NCBI GenBank assembly: GCA_025355465.1
Contig: JANXZO010000020.1
Coordinates: 94,434-158,433 of the forward strand
Direction of reading: 5' to 3'
Length of the DNA: 64,000 nt
Source: Bacteroidales bacterium
GTDB taxonomy: Bacteria; Bacteroidota; Bacteroidia; Bacteroidales; FEN-979
Below, in pieces: positions 48,355 through 57,826 of this stretch. Each line of letters opens with the position of its first letter. Position 1 is the first letter of the stretch. The notes below the pieces were generated by a model. The model did not search any database and was not told where the DNA came from. It was given only the letters and a program-made list of their open reading frames with translations. The position numbers and the translations under genes are program-made.

Positions 48355-50451
48355 CTATTTCAACCACTTATCAAGCCAGTTAAAGAAAGTACGTTGCCAT
48401 AAAACTCCGTTCTGGGGTTTGAGCACCCAGTGGTTTTCATCAGGAAAGTAAAGGAACTCTGCCGGAATACCGCGCAGAATGGCTGCATTGAATGCCTGCA
48501 TCCCCTGGGTGGCTACAATACGGTAATCGAGTTCGCCATGAATTACGAGGATGGGTGCATCCCAGTTCTGAACAAACCGATGGGGTGAATTCGCAAATGA
48601 ACGTTGTGCGGTCTTGTTGCTTTTGTCCCAGAACGGTCCGCCAAGATCCCAGTTCACAAACCACATCTCATCCGTTTCCAGATATTGGGCTTCGAGGTTG
48701 AACATGCCGTCGTGGGCAATGAACGCCTTGAACCGCTTGTTGTGGTTCCCGGCAAGCCAGTATACAGAAAATCCGCCGTAGCTGGCGCCCACACAACCGA
48801 GTTTATCCTTGTCAACAAAGGGTTCCTTGGTCATCGCATCAATAGCACTCAGGTAATCCTTCATGTTTTGTCCGCCATAATCGCCACTGATCTGTTCATT
48901 CCATGCTTTTCCGAAGCCCGGGAGTCCGCGGCGGTTAGGTGCCACAATGATATAGCCATTGGCAGCCATCATCTGGAAATTCCAGCGGTATGACCAGAAC
49001 TGACTGACGGTACTTTGCGGTCCGCCTTCACAATAGAGTAGGGTAGGGTATTTTTTTGCCGGGTCGAAATGCGGCGGATAGATGATCCACGTCTGCATCT
49101 CCTTGTTGTCGGTTGTTTTGATCCATCGCTCCTCGACTTTGCCAAAGGCAAGTTTGCCGAGCAACTCTGTGTTTGTGTTCGACAGCTGGGTCTCTTTTCC
49201 TGATGAGGGATCCACCAGATAAATTTCGGCTGGTTTCGACATGGATACCATGGTGGCGATAAGTTTGTTGCCGGTGGGAATTACGGCGGTATAGTTGTGC
49301 ACACCTGCAGTAATTTTTGTGATTTTTCCAGCCTGAATGTCCAGCCGGTAGATTTCATCCGTGGCATGGAAATCACTGATGAAATAGAGGGATTTGCCAT
49401 CATCGCTCCAGGCAGGGCTTTCCGCATTCTGGTCAAGGTCTCTGGTCAGGTCGGTTTTGGTTCTGGTTTCAATGTCGTACATGAAAAGTCTGTTCTTGTC
49501 CGATTCATATCCATCACGTTCCATACTAAGCCAGGCGATTTTTTTTCCGTCAGGTGAATAGAGCGGTGCAACGTCATAGCCCTGCATGCCTTCTGTGAGG
49601 TTGGTCGTTTTTCCGGTTTCGGTGTCGAAGAGGTAGATGTCGGAATTGGTAGACTTGGAATATTCGACGCCTTTCTTTTTTCTGCACGTATATGCAATTA
49701 CCTTGCTATCGGGGCTCCAGGTTATCTGTTCCATTCCTCCAAATGGTGCCAGCGGACATTCCCAGGGTTCGTCCTTCAGAATGTCTTTTCCACTGGAAAT
49801 CAACGCTCCGCTGAGGTCGGCAATAAAAACATGGCTATAGGCTGTTACCCAGGTATCCCAATGCCGGTACATGTGGTCGTTAAAGATTTTACCACTGGCT
49901 TTCGGCAGTCCCTCGTAGATGTCTTTGAACTGTTTTTCCGGGAATACATCGGCGGTATAAAGCATCTTTTTCATGTCAGGGGCATATTTATAGCCATTGA
50001 TCCCGTTCTCGATATTGGTGACCTGCTTCCGGTTGTTACCGTCAGGATCCATCTCCCATACCTGCATTGAACCGGTTTCCGCCGACATGAAGGTGATCTT
50101 TTTTCCATCGGGGGTCCACATTGCCTGGTATTCACTGAATTTTGTGGTCGTGATCTGTTTCAGGTTTTGTCCATCGGTTTCAATCGTATACAGCTCACGG
50201 TTTCCTTTATTCTGAGCCAGATCGTAATAGGTGACTCCGTAAAGGATAAGTTTTTTATCTGGCGACAGCTCGGGTTCGCTGAGCCGGCCGAAACTCCAGA
50301 GCACCTCGGGTGTCATGATTTCACTTTTTAACTCGGGAACCTGTTTGCCGATCAACGGTGCCTCCTCCGTCTTGTTCTTTTTTACGGTGGGCTTGCACGA
50401 AAAGAGTGAGAGCGCAAGCAATGACAGCAGAATGGTTTGTGATTTTTTCAT
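48355..50451 (-). CDS. S9 family prolyl oligopeptidase-type lipoprotein peptidase
   Basis: 698 residues. Lipobox SLFSC then KPT, so it is an exported lipoprotein. A beta-propeller (about 45-420, with repeated WTPDGKKITF and WSPDSKVIAY) precedes an alpha/beta hydrolase domain. The catalytic triad is visible: Ser557 in GASYGG, Asp in GELDYR, His in DENHWV. The oxyanion region reads EGGPQSTVSQFWS. It is likely a dipeptidyl- or tripeptidyl-type exopeptidase acting on peptides outside the inner membrane. Confidence 0.92.
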   Translation of the reverse strand: MKKSQTILLSLLALSLFSCKPTVKKNKTEEAPLIGKQVPELKSEIMTPEVLWSFGRLSEPELSPDKKLILYGVTYYDLAQNKGNRELYTIETDGQNLKQITTTKFSEYQAMWTPDGKKITFMSAETGSMQVWEMDPDGNNRKQVTNIENGINGYKYAPDMKKMLYTADVFPEKQFKDIYEGLPKASGKIFNDHMYRHWDTWVTAYSHVFIADLSGALISSGKDILKDEPWECPLAPFGGMEQITWSPDSKVIAYTCRKKKGVEYSKSTNSDIYLFDTETGKTTNLTEGMQGYDVAPLYSPDGKKIAWLSMERDGYESDKNRLFMYDIETRTKTDLTRDLDQNAESPAWSDDGKSLYFISDFHATDEIYRLDIQAGKITKITAGVHNYTAVIPTGNKLIATMVSMSKPAEIYLVDPSSGKETQLSNTNTELLGKLAFGKVEERWIKTTDNKEMQTWIIYPPHFDPAKKYPTLLYCEGGPQSTVSQFWSYRWNFQMMAANGYIIVAPNRRGLPGFGKAWNEQISGDYGGQNMKDYLSAIDAMTKEPFVDKDKLGCVGASYGGFSVYWLAGNHNKRFKAFIAHDGMFNLEAQYLETDEMWFVNWDLGGPFWDKSNKTAQRSFANSPHRFVQNWDAPILVIHGELDYRIVATQGMQAFNAAILRGIPAEFLYFPDENHWVLKPQNGVLWQRTFFNWLDKWLK

Positions 50452-50475
50452 GGTATTTTTGTTATGGATAGCATA

Positions 50476-50859
50476 TTAAAAATTAAGGATTTTTTGTCCG
50501 AAGATCAGGATTCCCACGATAGCTGCTCCAATGGCAGAAATTAATACGGCACCTGCTGCAAGATCTTTTACTTTTCCGGCTTTTTCTGCATACTGCGGCG
50601 ACACCAGGTCCACCAGGAATTCAAGCGCGGTATTGATCATCTCAAGAGAAAGGACGAGGGAAATGGCGACCACGATGATACACCATTCGGTCATGGTTAG
50701 CTGTATCAATATGCCGGTAATCAGGACGATGGTTGCAATGGCCAGGTGAATTCGGAAATTCGGTTGGGTTTGTAAAACAGTTCCAATGCCTTTGAAAGCG
50801 AAAATGAAACTCCTCAGCCTTTTCGTAATGCAGGATCCTTTATTACCATCTGGAATCAT
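50476..50859 (-). CDS. dgkA: Diacylglycerol/undecaprenol kinase family protein
   Basis: 127 residues with three membrane helices. The family motif EMINTALEFLVDLVSPQYAE and the KVKDLAAGAVLI helix are intact. The family phosphorylates lipid alcohols: diacylglycerol in E. coli, undecaprenol in Gram-positive DgkA. It overlaps the upstream kinase gene by 4 bp and lies 24 bp before the S9 peptidase, so it belongs to that operon. It could recycle the carrier used by the neighbouring sugar transferase. Confidence 0.9.
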   Translation of the reverse strand: MIPDGNKGSCITKRLRSFIFAFKGIGTVLQTQPNFRIHLAIATIVLITGILIQLTMTEWCIIVVAISLVLSLEMINTALEFLVDLVSPQYAEKAGKVKDLAAGAVLISAIGAAIVGILIFGQKILNF

Positions 50860-53663
50860 GCCGGATCGAGATATTTACCAACGACAGCAAGAAGTTCCTT
50901 TGCATCGATCGGTTTTGAGATGTAGTTGTCGCAGCCGGCAGCAAGACTCTTTTCCCGTTCACCCTTCAGTGCATAGGCTGTCTGAGCAATGATAGGAATC
51001 TCCTTTTTCTCCTTTTTGATGATCAGGGTGGCTTCATATCCATCCATAAGCGGCATCCTGATGTCCATCATAATGAGATCGACCGCATGTTTTTTAAACA
51101 GGTCTACTGCCTCCACTCCGTTCCTGGCCCAGATCATTTTAACTCCTGTCCGTTTCAGTATGCGGTCGAGTAAGAAATAGTTGGAATCTTCGTCCTCGGC
51201 AACCAGGATAACTTTTCCTGACCAGTTGTGTTCCGGGATCAGCGCGGCTTTGGGTTTAACAATCGCCGGAGTTTCTGGTACGGTGGTCTGCAATGGCAAA
51301 AGGACGTAAAATGAGGTGCCTTTCCCGCGTTCTGATTCGAGGCGGATATCACCTCCAAGGAGGCGGATTAGATTTTTCGAGATGGTAAGTCCGAGACCCG
51401 TGCCTCCGTATTTTCTTGTATTGGTGTCATCTACCTGCCTGAAGCGCTCAAAAATAAGTTCTTGTGAATCTTTTGGAATGCCGATGCCGGTATCTCGGAC
51501 AAAAAATTCTATGAACGCCTCATTGCCAAGGTTTTTAATCTGGTATCCGAATTCAACAAATCCCTGATCGGTAAACTTGATGGCATTTTCGATGAGGTTT
51601 GTCATCACCTGCCGCAGTCTGTTACCATCCGTGAGAATGGTGAATTCATTGTCGGTATTGCCGGGAAGGCAATTCAGGACCAGGTTGGTCTTTGCTGATT
51701 TTCGTTTTACTTCAGTAAGGGTTGCGTGCAGATTTGTCATCAGTTTGTTGACCTGACACTCTTTGATTTCCACCTTGATCTGCCCTGATTCAATCTTGGC
51801 AACATCGATGATATCGTCGATGATGCGCATCAGGTCGCCTCCCCGTTCTTTAATAATCCTGAGGAATTCGGCCCTTTCCTCTTCTGAAACACTTGGATCG
51901 GTCAGTAATGTTGAAAATCCCAGGATGGCATTCATGGGAGTTCTGATCTCATGTGACATGTTGGAAAGGAAGGCCGATTTGAGTTTGTCTGATTCTTCTG
52001 CTTTCTCCTTTGCAACGATCAGATTTTTTTCGATTTTTTTTCTGTCCGTAATATCCCTGTATATTCCATAGCCCCCCACATTGGTATCCTTGATCCGGAT
52101 GGGCGTTACCAATACCGACACATCGACAAGGTGGCCATCTTTGTGTTTGCGTTTTGATTCAAGTTCTGTGGATGCACCGCTTAGCACGGTGTCAGTGATA
52201 CGCCGTGCTTCTTCCAGAACCTCCGGTGTTGCGAGGTAGTCGTCGATGGGTTTTCCAATTATTTCAGTCAGGGTGTACCCGAAAAGGTGGGTAAATTCAG
52301 AATTGATATTCAAAACAACTCCCCGATCGTCAATTTGGGCAATCGCTTCCGGGCTACCTTCAAACAGGTGATCGAGAAAGGCCCGTTCTTTTGTGTAGGA
52401 ATCCTCTGCTGTTTTACGAAGGATCACGGCAGCAATCTGGTCGGCTACGAACATGAGCAGTTCAAGTTCGCGATGTGAATACTGCTCCGGATCTGTATAA
52501 CTCTGCACGGCGATGACTCCGATCACCTCGTCGGCGATGATCAGCGGAACGCCGAGCCACACTTTGGAAGGAGTGCCGATAACCTGGATCTGACCACTTT
52601 TTGCGAGTTCCCGAACAAGGGATTCGCTTGCTAGCAAGGGGGTGCGTGTTCTGATCACATAACCAGTCAATGTTTTTCCAGCAGGGAAGGAGGCGAATTT
52701 ATCCTGCATGTCCACCTGGTAAGGCAGCGAGATGGTATCGTTGTGGTTATTGTACATGGCAACATAGAAATTGCTAACATCCATGATGTTGCCAAGAAAT
52801 TTATGCACGGACAGGAAGAACTCTTCCAGGTTTTGCGAAATATAGGCTGATTTTGAGATCTCAAAGATCACCTCCTGTGCTTTGATTGATCCTTTGAATT
52901 CCGAAATGTCTGTAACGAATCCTTCCAGGAACAGCAACTCACCGTTATTATCGAAAATTCCCTGTCCCTTTTCCCAGACCCATTTAATTTTTCCCTCCCT
53001 GGTCTTGATGCGATATTCGATGATAAAAGACTCATGCAATTTGAGTTTCTCCTGAACTGATCTCCACGTTTTATCCTGATCTTCGGGCAATATGAGGTCA
53101 TTATAGGAGAGATCGCGGTTGTTGATCAGTGATTCCGGTGTATAACCCGTAAGTACAATACTTCCCTGGCTGACCAGTTGCATAGTCCAGGTGTGATCAT
53201 TCGTACACCGGTAGACCATCCCGGGCAGGTTGGACATCAGGGTAGACAGAAGTCGCTGGCTTTCGCGAAGTGCTTCTATGCCCTTATGTTCCTGTCGCAG
53301 GTCAATGAATGTTTCAAGAACGACGGGTTCTTCACCCATTAAAACCGGAACTGCTGTCTTGTGGATCGGAATTTCCACTCCAAACCTGTCAGTGAGAGTA
53401 CAATCCGAGTCATCGGTGCTGAAACCACGGTCGCGGATAGGGCAATTGTCCACATCGAGGTGACAAATCCTGTCACGGCAAGGTTTCAGGTATAGTTCAT
53501 CCATGTTGGGAAACCCCATGATTTTCAGACCAGCCTGGTTAACCATAAGGATATTCTTATCCTTGTTCATGATCATAACGCCAAAAGGGATAGCATCAAA
53601 AATTGCCTGATAGTCCATTGGAAGATTAAATTTGGGAAGGTCCGGAATGGGGTTATTCGTCAT
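50856..53663 (-). CDS. Hybrid sensor histidine kinase, PAS-PAS-GAF-PAS-HisKA-HATPase-REC
   Basis: 935 residues, no membrane segments. PAS1 (about 15-110) has a Cys cluster (Cx4Cx6C, PCRDRICHLDVDNCPI, plus a fourth Cys further on). PAS2 (about 135-255) has a PAC end with LEGFVTDISEF. A GAF domain follows (about 270-415), then PAS3 (about 425-545). The HisKA box FLSNMSHEIRTPMNAILGF holds His571. The ATPase has NLIENAIKF, DTGIGIP and GGTGLGL. The C-terminal receiver domain has the phospho-acceptor Asp867 in MMDIRMP and SKPID. There is no DNA-binding output and no adjacent regulator, so the partner is unknown. Confidence 0.95.
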   Translation of the reverse strand: MTNNPIPDLPKFNLPMDYQAIFDAIPFGVMIMNKDKNILMVNQAGLKIMGFPNMDELYLKPCRDRICHLDVDNCPIRDRGFSTDDSDCTLTDRFGVEIPIHKTAVPVLMGEEPVVLETFIDLRQEHKGIEALRESQRLLSTLMSNLPGMVYRCTNDHTWTMQLVSQGSIVLTGYTPESLINNRDLSYNDLILPEDQDKTWRSVQEKLKLHESFIIEYRIKTREGKIKWVWEKGQGIFDNNGELLFLEGFVTDISEFKGSIKAQEVIFEISKSAYISQNLEEFFLSVHKFLGNIMDVSNFYVAMYNNHNDTISLPYQVDMQDKFASFPAGKTLTGYVIRTRTPLLASESLVRELAKSGQIQVIGTPSKVWLGVPLIIADEVIGVIAVQSYTDPEQYSHRELELLMFVADQIAAVILRKTAEDSYTKERAFLDHLFEGSPEAIAQIDDRGVVLNINSEFTHLFGYTLTEIIGKPIDDYLATPEVLEEARRITDTVLSGASTELESKRKHKDGHLVDVSVLVTPIRIKDTNVGGYGIYRDITDRKKIEKNLIVAKEKAEESDKLKSAFLSNMSHEIRTPMNAILGFSTLLTDPSVSEEERAEFLRIIKERGGDLMRIIDDIIDVAKIESGQIKVEIKECQVNKLMTNLHATLTEVKRKSAKTNLVLNCLPGNTDNEFTILTDGNRLRQVMTNLIENAIKFTDQGFVEFGYQIKNLGNEAFIEFFVRDTGIGIPKDSQELIFERFRQVDDTNTRKYGGTGLGLTISKNLIRLLGGDIRLESERGKGTSFYVLLPLQTTVPETPAIVKPKAALIPEHNWSGKVILVAEDEDSNYFLLDRILKRTGVKMIWARNGVEAVDLFKKHAVDLIMMDIRMPLMDGYEATLIIKKEKKEIPIIAQTAYALKGEREKSLAAGCDNYISKPIDAKELLAVVGKYLDPA

Positions 53664-53716
53664 TAAAAAGGTTCTAAATTGTTGGCAATGTCATGCAAAT
53701 TAAAATTATGGGAATA

Positions 53717-54280
53717 TCAAAGGTAACGGTTGACATTCATGCAATATTTGTCCCATTCCCCGCCAAACCTTCGCGCAAGAAAGGTCTCTTCACCCAGAAC
53801 AATTTTACGGTGAATGATAATCCCGTAAACGGCAAAGGTAACATTGAGGAGATCCGGGAAGCAGATGCAAGATGCGAGGCAGATAATATGGGTTCCTACA
53901 TATAACGGATTTCTGCTGTACTGGTAGATGCCGCTTGTTTTAAGGTTTGTCGACTCAACGGGAAGTCCGACTTTCAGTGCGTCGCCCAATGTCAGAAAGG
54001 AGAGGATGATTACGGTGCAGCCGATGTAAAGCAAAAGTACTCCTGCCCATGAGATGGAAGAAGGTACGTCTATATATCCGATGGTTGGCAGGATTGCTTT
54101 CAGCAGAAACAACCCCCAGCAGCTAAAAAGGGACATCTTGCCGGAATAGAAATAGAACTTGTCGATGGTTGGTTTGCCAAGGAAACGGATACCTTTTTTA
54201 TGAAAGGTTACTATGATCACGCCAAGGATAATTCCAAGCAGGAGGAAGGCAGTCAGAACGGCGTAACTATGCAGGGGCAT
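53717..54280 (-). CDS. Isoprenylcysteine/phospholipid methyltransferase-like membrane protein
   Basis: 187 residues with about five membrane helices. The C-terminal half carries the ICMT/PEMT signature: SGIYQYSRNPLYVG and EETFLARRFGGEWDKYCM. Relatives methylate prenylated Cys or phospholipid headgroups in eukaryotes; bacterial substrates are mostly unknown. It lies upstream of the histidine kinase, 53 bp apart, same strand. Confidence 0.85.
   Translation of the reverse strand: MPLHSYAVLTAFLLLGIILGVIIVTFHKKGIRFLGKPTIDKFYFYSGKMSLFSCWGLFLLKAILPTIGYIDVPSSISWAGVLLLYIGCTVIILSFLTLGDALKVGLPVESTNLKTSGIYQYSRNPLYVGTHIICLASCICFPDLLNVTFAVYGIIIHRKIVLGEETFLARRFGGEWDKYCMNVNRYL
53718..53725 (-). promoter_or_regulatory. 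Possible -7 box for the histidine kinase gene
   Basis: The minus-strand TACCTTTG lies 54 bp before the kinase start, at the 3' end of the preceding gene. No -33 element supports it. Confidence 0.25.
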
Positions 54281-54372
54281 GTTTTTTTTGTGTAAATTTA
54301 TACAAAATTCAGGAATGACGACGAACCGGGTGTCTTATATTTTTAGCGAAATTTGGATGCCCAAACAACGAG

Positions 54373-55740
54373 GTGGTGGAACGAGAATTTAAAGCAGGAT
54401 CAGACACCGGAAGTTTACCGGCCATTCTCTCTCTGAGCGAATTGGCTTTCATGATGCGTGACCTTTTTCAGCAGGTTTTTCCGCTGCCGCTGTGGGTCAA
54501 AGCTGAGATTGCGAAGATCAATGTGCATCAACAGAGCGGGCACTGCTACCTAGACCTCGTTGAAAAGCAGCTGACACAAACAAGAGCACAATTCAGGGGG
54601 GTGATCTGGGCGAACGATTACGCAGAAATTGCCTGGAAGTTTACCGACGTCACACATGAAACCCTGAAGGCAGGGATGTTTGTGCTTTTTGTGGCACGGC
54701 CTGTACTTCATCCGGTGTATGGGATGTCGTTGCAAATCAGTGACGTAGAGCCATCGTTTACGCTGGGAGAGATGGAACGTCAGAAGCAGCAGACCCTTAT
54801 TCAGTTGAAAAATGAGGGCGTTTTCCAGAAAAACAAGATGGTTCCCTTTCCTCCTGTACCGCTGCGGCTTGCCATTATCTCAGCCGAAACGAGTAAAGGG
54901 TACGCTGACCTGATGAACATTATTGGCCATTACCCGCGGAGATACCGTTTCACCATACAGCTGTTTCCCGCCTTACTGCAGGGAGACAGGGCGGTTGATT
55001 CGATCATGCTTCAACTGCGAAATATCGAAGCTCAGTACGATCAGTTCGACCTTGTAATGATTATCCGCGGAGGCGGTGATGAGATCGGGATGACCTGTTT
55101 CGACAATATTTTACTGGCGAGGGAGGTTTGCAATCACCCACTGCCTGTTGTTACGGGAATCGGACATGCAACCAATGAAACGGTGGTAGAGATGGCGGCG
55201 TGCAGGAATAAGATAACACCCACAGATGTTGCTTATGACATATTAAGCCTGCTGGACGTTACGAATGAGAGCCTGGTGTCAGCCGAACAGAAACTTTATG
55301 CATTTGCTTCCGGGATTTCGGAAGCGGGAACCAGAAAGCTTCACGAGAAAGCGAAAGACCTTGCTGTCAGGCTTCATCACCGCATGCTTCAGGAGAATAT
55401 ACGGCTCGGGCAGAAATCAGTGTGGCTGCATAAACTTTCGGGCGGGACACTGAGAAAAAGCCAATTGGCGGTTGACCGGATTGCAGAAACGATACGGTTA
55501 AAACCTTCGCACCTGCTGACCGATGTGGTTAAAAATCTTGAAGGGCTGGAAAAACAGGTAGCCCTGCTCGATCCTTTGAATGTGCTGATGCGGGGATACA
55601 GTCTGACCTATCGGGAAGACGGATCGTTGTTGCGGAGTATTAAAGATTTGACACCGGGAAAGACGATCATTTCTCAGGTATTTGACGGCAGTTTGTCGAG
55701 TACCGTGAACGAAGTCAACCCGGCGAAACCAGAAATTTGA
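54373..55740 (+). CDS. xseA: Exodeoxyribonuclease VII large subunit
   Basis: 455 residues. N-terminal OB fold (about 20-110, PLWVKAEIAKINVHQQSGHCYLDL in part), catalytic core with ISAETSKGYADL, IRGGGDEIGMTCFDN and GIGHATNETVVEMAA, then a long helical region for small-subunit binding, ending LRGY-like MRGYSLTYREDG. With XseB it degrades single-stranded DNA. The start codon is GTG at 54373; no in-frame ATG lies near. It opens a six-gene operon. Confidence 0.95.
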   Translation: MVEREFKAGSDTGSLPAILSLSELAFMMRDLFQQVFPLPLWVKAEIAKINVHQQSGHCYLDLVEKQLTQTRAQFRGVIWANDYAEIAWKFTDVTHETLKAGMFVLFVARPVLHPVYGMSLQISDVEPSFTLGEMERQKQQTLIQLKNEGVFQKNKMVPFPPVPLRLAIISAETSKGYADLMNIIGHYPRRYRFTIQLFPALLQGDRAVDSIMLQLRNIEAQYDQFDLVMIIRGGGDEIGMTCFDNILLAREVCNHPLPVVTGIGHATNETVVEMAACRNKITPTDVAYDILSLLDVTNESLVSAEQKLYAFASGISEAGTRKLHEKAKDLAVRLHHRMLQENIRLGQKSVWLHKLSGGTLRKSQLAVDRIAETIRLKPSHLLTDVVKNLEGLEKQVALLDPLNVLMRGYSLTYREDGSLLRSIKDLTPGKTIISQVFDGSLSSTVNEVNPAKPEI

Positions 55741-55750
55741 AAATTCGGAA

Positions 55751-55939
55751 ATGAAACATGAACTCACCTATGAGCAGGCTTATGCTGAACTCACCGGGAT
55801 AATAAAGGAACTAGAGGACGAGACCATCTCGGTGGATAAACTCACACTGCGTGTAAAACGTGCCATGGAGCTCATCAGGTATTGCAGGGAAAAACTACTG
55901 CTTACTGAGAAAGAGATAAACGAGCTGATAACCGAATAG
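55751..55939 (+). CDS. xseB: Exodeoxyribonuclease VII small subunit
   Basis: A 62-residue helical protein, MKHELTYEQAYAELTGIIKE, then the conserved LEDETISVDKLTLRVKRAMEL block. Ten bases separate it from xseA and three from the next gene. Confidence 0.94.
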   Translation: MKHELTYEQAYAELTGIIKELEDETISVDKLTLRVKRAMELIRYCREKLLLTEKEINELITE

Positions 55940-55942
55940 CGC

Positions 55943-57826
55943 ATGTCGACCCTTCTCCAGGTAGAAAATCTGGCACGCAGTTACGGTGAAAAGAACCTTT
56001 TTGAGAACATCTCTTTTTCCGTAAGCCAGTATCAGAAAGTGGCCCTGATCGCCAAAAATGGTGCAGGCAAGACCAGTTTGCTCAATATTATTGCCCAACT
56101 CGAGCCATGCGACGGCGGCACTGCCACTCTTTACAACCCGTTCAGCTTCGAATACCTGATGCAGGAGCCCGTCATGGATCCCGGCAATACTGTTTTCGAG
56201 GAGGTCTATTCTCATACCAATGAGTTCCAGCGGGCCATACTCGAATATGAACACGTGGTGCAATCAGACGACCAGGGTGCGATACAGCGCGCCATTGAAC
56301 GCATGGATGCCATTCAGGGATGGGAATACGATGCACGGATAAAACAGATACTGACACAACTTAAACTTCCGGATCTGAATCAGCCGGTTAGTACACTTTC
56401 GGGAGGCCAGCGCAAACGGGTTGCCCTCGCCAAAGTACTGATTACCGAGCCGGATTTCCTGATTCTCGACGAACCCACAAACCACCTCGATGTTGAGATG
56501 ATTGAATGGCTTGAGGAGTACCTGACTAAAAACACCGTGACTTTGCTGATGGTTACGCACGACCGCTATTTCCTCGACCGGGTGTGCGATGAGATCCTTG
56601 AGATGGACAACGCTGCGGTATACCGTTACCGGGGCAACTATTCGTACTTTGTGGAGAAGCAGGCGGAGCGGATAGACAATATGAACAAGGAGACTGAGCG
56701 GGCACGAAATCTGTTGCGCACCGAACAGGAATGGATGCGGCGGATGCCCAAGGCGCGCACCACGAAGGCGAAGGCGCGCATCGACAGCTTTTATGAGATC
56801 AGGGAGAAGGCGGAGAACAATATCCGTGAAGACCGGCTCAACCTGAGCATCGAAGGCGTAAGGATGGGTAACAAGATACTTGAGGTCAACGATGTTTCAT
56901 TCGGCTGGGGGGAGTTGCCGATCCTGAACCATTTCAATTACACTTTCAAACGGTTCGAAAAGATCGGGATTGTCGGTCGAAACGGTTCAGGAAAGTCCAC
57001 CTTTCTCGATATTGTTACCGGTAAGATCCGTCCGCAGAAGGGCTCACTTCAGAAAGGGGAGACCATCCGTTTTGGTTATTACCGGCAGCAGGGCCTCGTT
57101 TTCAACGAGCAAACGACCGTTCTGGAGGTAGTAAAAAGCATTGCCGACGTAGTAAAACTTGGCAATGGGGATACCATCACCGCCGCTGCCTTCCTCAACC
57201 AGTTTATGTTCTCGTACCCAAGTCACCATCAGCCGGTATACAAATTAAGTGGCGGCGAAAAACGGCGTTTGTACCTTGTTACGGTGCTGATGCAGAGTCC
57301 AAATTTTCTGATCCTCGACGAACCTACGAATGACCTTGACCTGCTTACCCTCAATGTGATGGAGGAGTACCTGGCCGGCTTTAACGGTTGTGTGATCGTG
57401 GTAACTCACGACCGCTATTTTCTCGATAAGATCGTCGATCATCTTTTTGTATTCGAGGGCGAAGGTGTTGTTCGTGATTTTCCGGGAAATTACACCCAAT
57501 ACAAAACTTGGGACGAAGAGCGCAAACGCAAGGAGGTGCAGCAGCGCAAGGCTGAACTCCCGAAAGCAGGGAGGAATAAACCAGCAGCGACGAATCAGAA
57601 CAAACTTTCCTTCAAAGAAAGAAAGGAGTTGGAGACCGTTGAGCAGGAGATTGCCCTCCTCGAGACCGAGAAGCTTGCCATAGAAGCGGCGCTTCATTCG
57701 GGAACGTTAAGTGCAGATGAGTTGATTGAGAGATCAACACGTTATTCACGGCTGCTTGAGGAGGTTGAAATTAAAACCGGGCGATGGATGGAATTGAGTG
57801 AAAAAGATGACCTAAGCAAAACATGA
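55943..57826 (+). CDS. ABC-F family ATPase, Uup-like
   Basis: 627 residues, two ABC domains in one soluble chain. Domain 1 has AKNGAGKTS and LSGGQRKRVALAK with LILDEPTNHLD; domain 2 has GRNGSGKST, LSGGEKRRLYL and LILDEPTNDLD. The linker between the domains is a charged helical hairpin (PKARTTKAKARIDSFYE region), and a C-terminal coiled coil (about 545-620) follows. Uup-type members bind the ribosome or branched DNA. The linkage with xseAB fits a genome-maintenance role, as inference. It overlaps the next start by 4 bp. Confidence 0.93.
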   Translation: MSTLLQVENLARSYGEKNLFENISFSVSQYQKVALIAKNGAGKTSLLNIIAQLEPCDGGTATLYNPFSFEYLMQEPVMDPGNTVFEEVYSHTNEFQRAILEYEHVVQSDDQGAIQRAIERMDAIQGWEYDARIKQILTQLKLPDLNQPVSTLSGGQRKRVALAKVLITEPDFLILDEPTNHLDVEMIEWLEEYLTKNTVTLLMVTHDRYFLDRVCDEILEMDNAAVYRYRGNYSYFVEKQAERIDNMNKETERARNLLRTEQEWMRRMPKARTTKAKARIDSFYEIREKAENNIREDRLNLSIEGVRMGNKILEVNDVSFGWGELPILNHFNYTFKRFEKIGIVGRNGSGKSTFLDIVTGKIRPQKGSLQKGETIRFGYYRQQGLVFNEQTTVLEVVKSIADVVKLGNGDTITAAAFLNQFMFSYPSHHQPVYKLSGGEKRRLYLVTVLMQSPNFLILDEPTNDLDLLTLNVMEEYLAGFNGCVIVVTHDRYFLDKIVDHLFVFEGEGVVRDFPGNYTQYKTWDEERKRKEVQQRKAELPKAGRNKPAATNQNKLSFKERKELETVEQEIALLETEKLAIEAALHSGTLSADELIERSTRYSRLLEEVEIKTGRWMELSEKDDLSKT

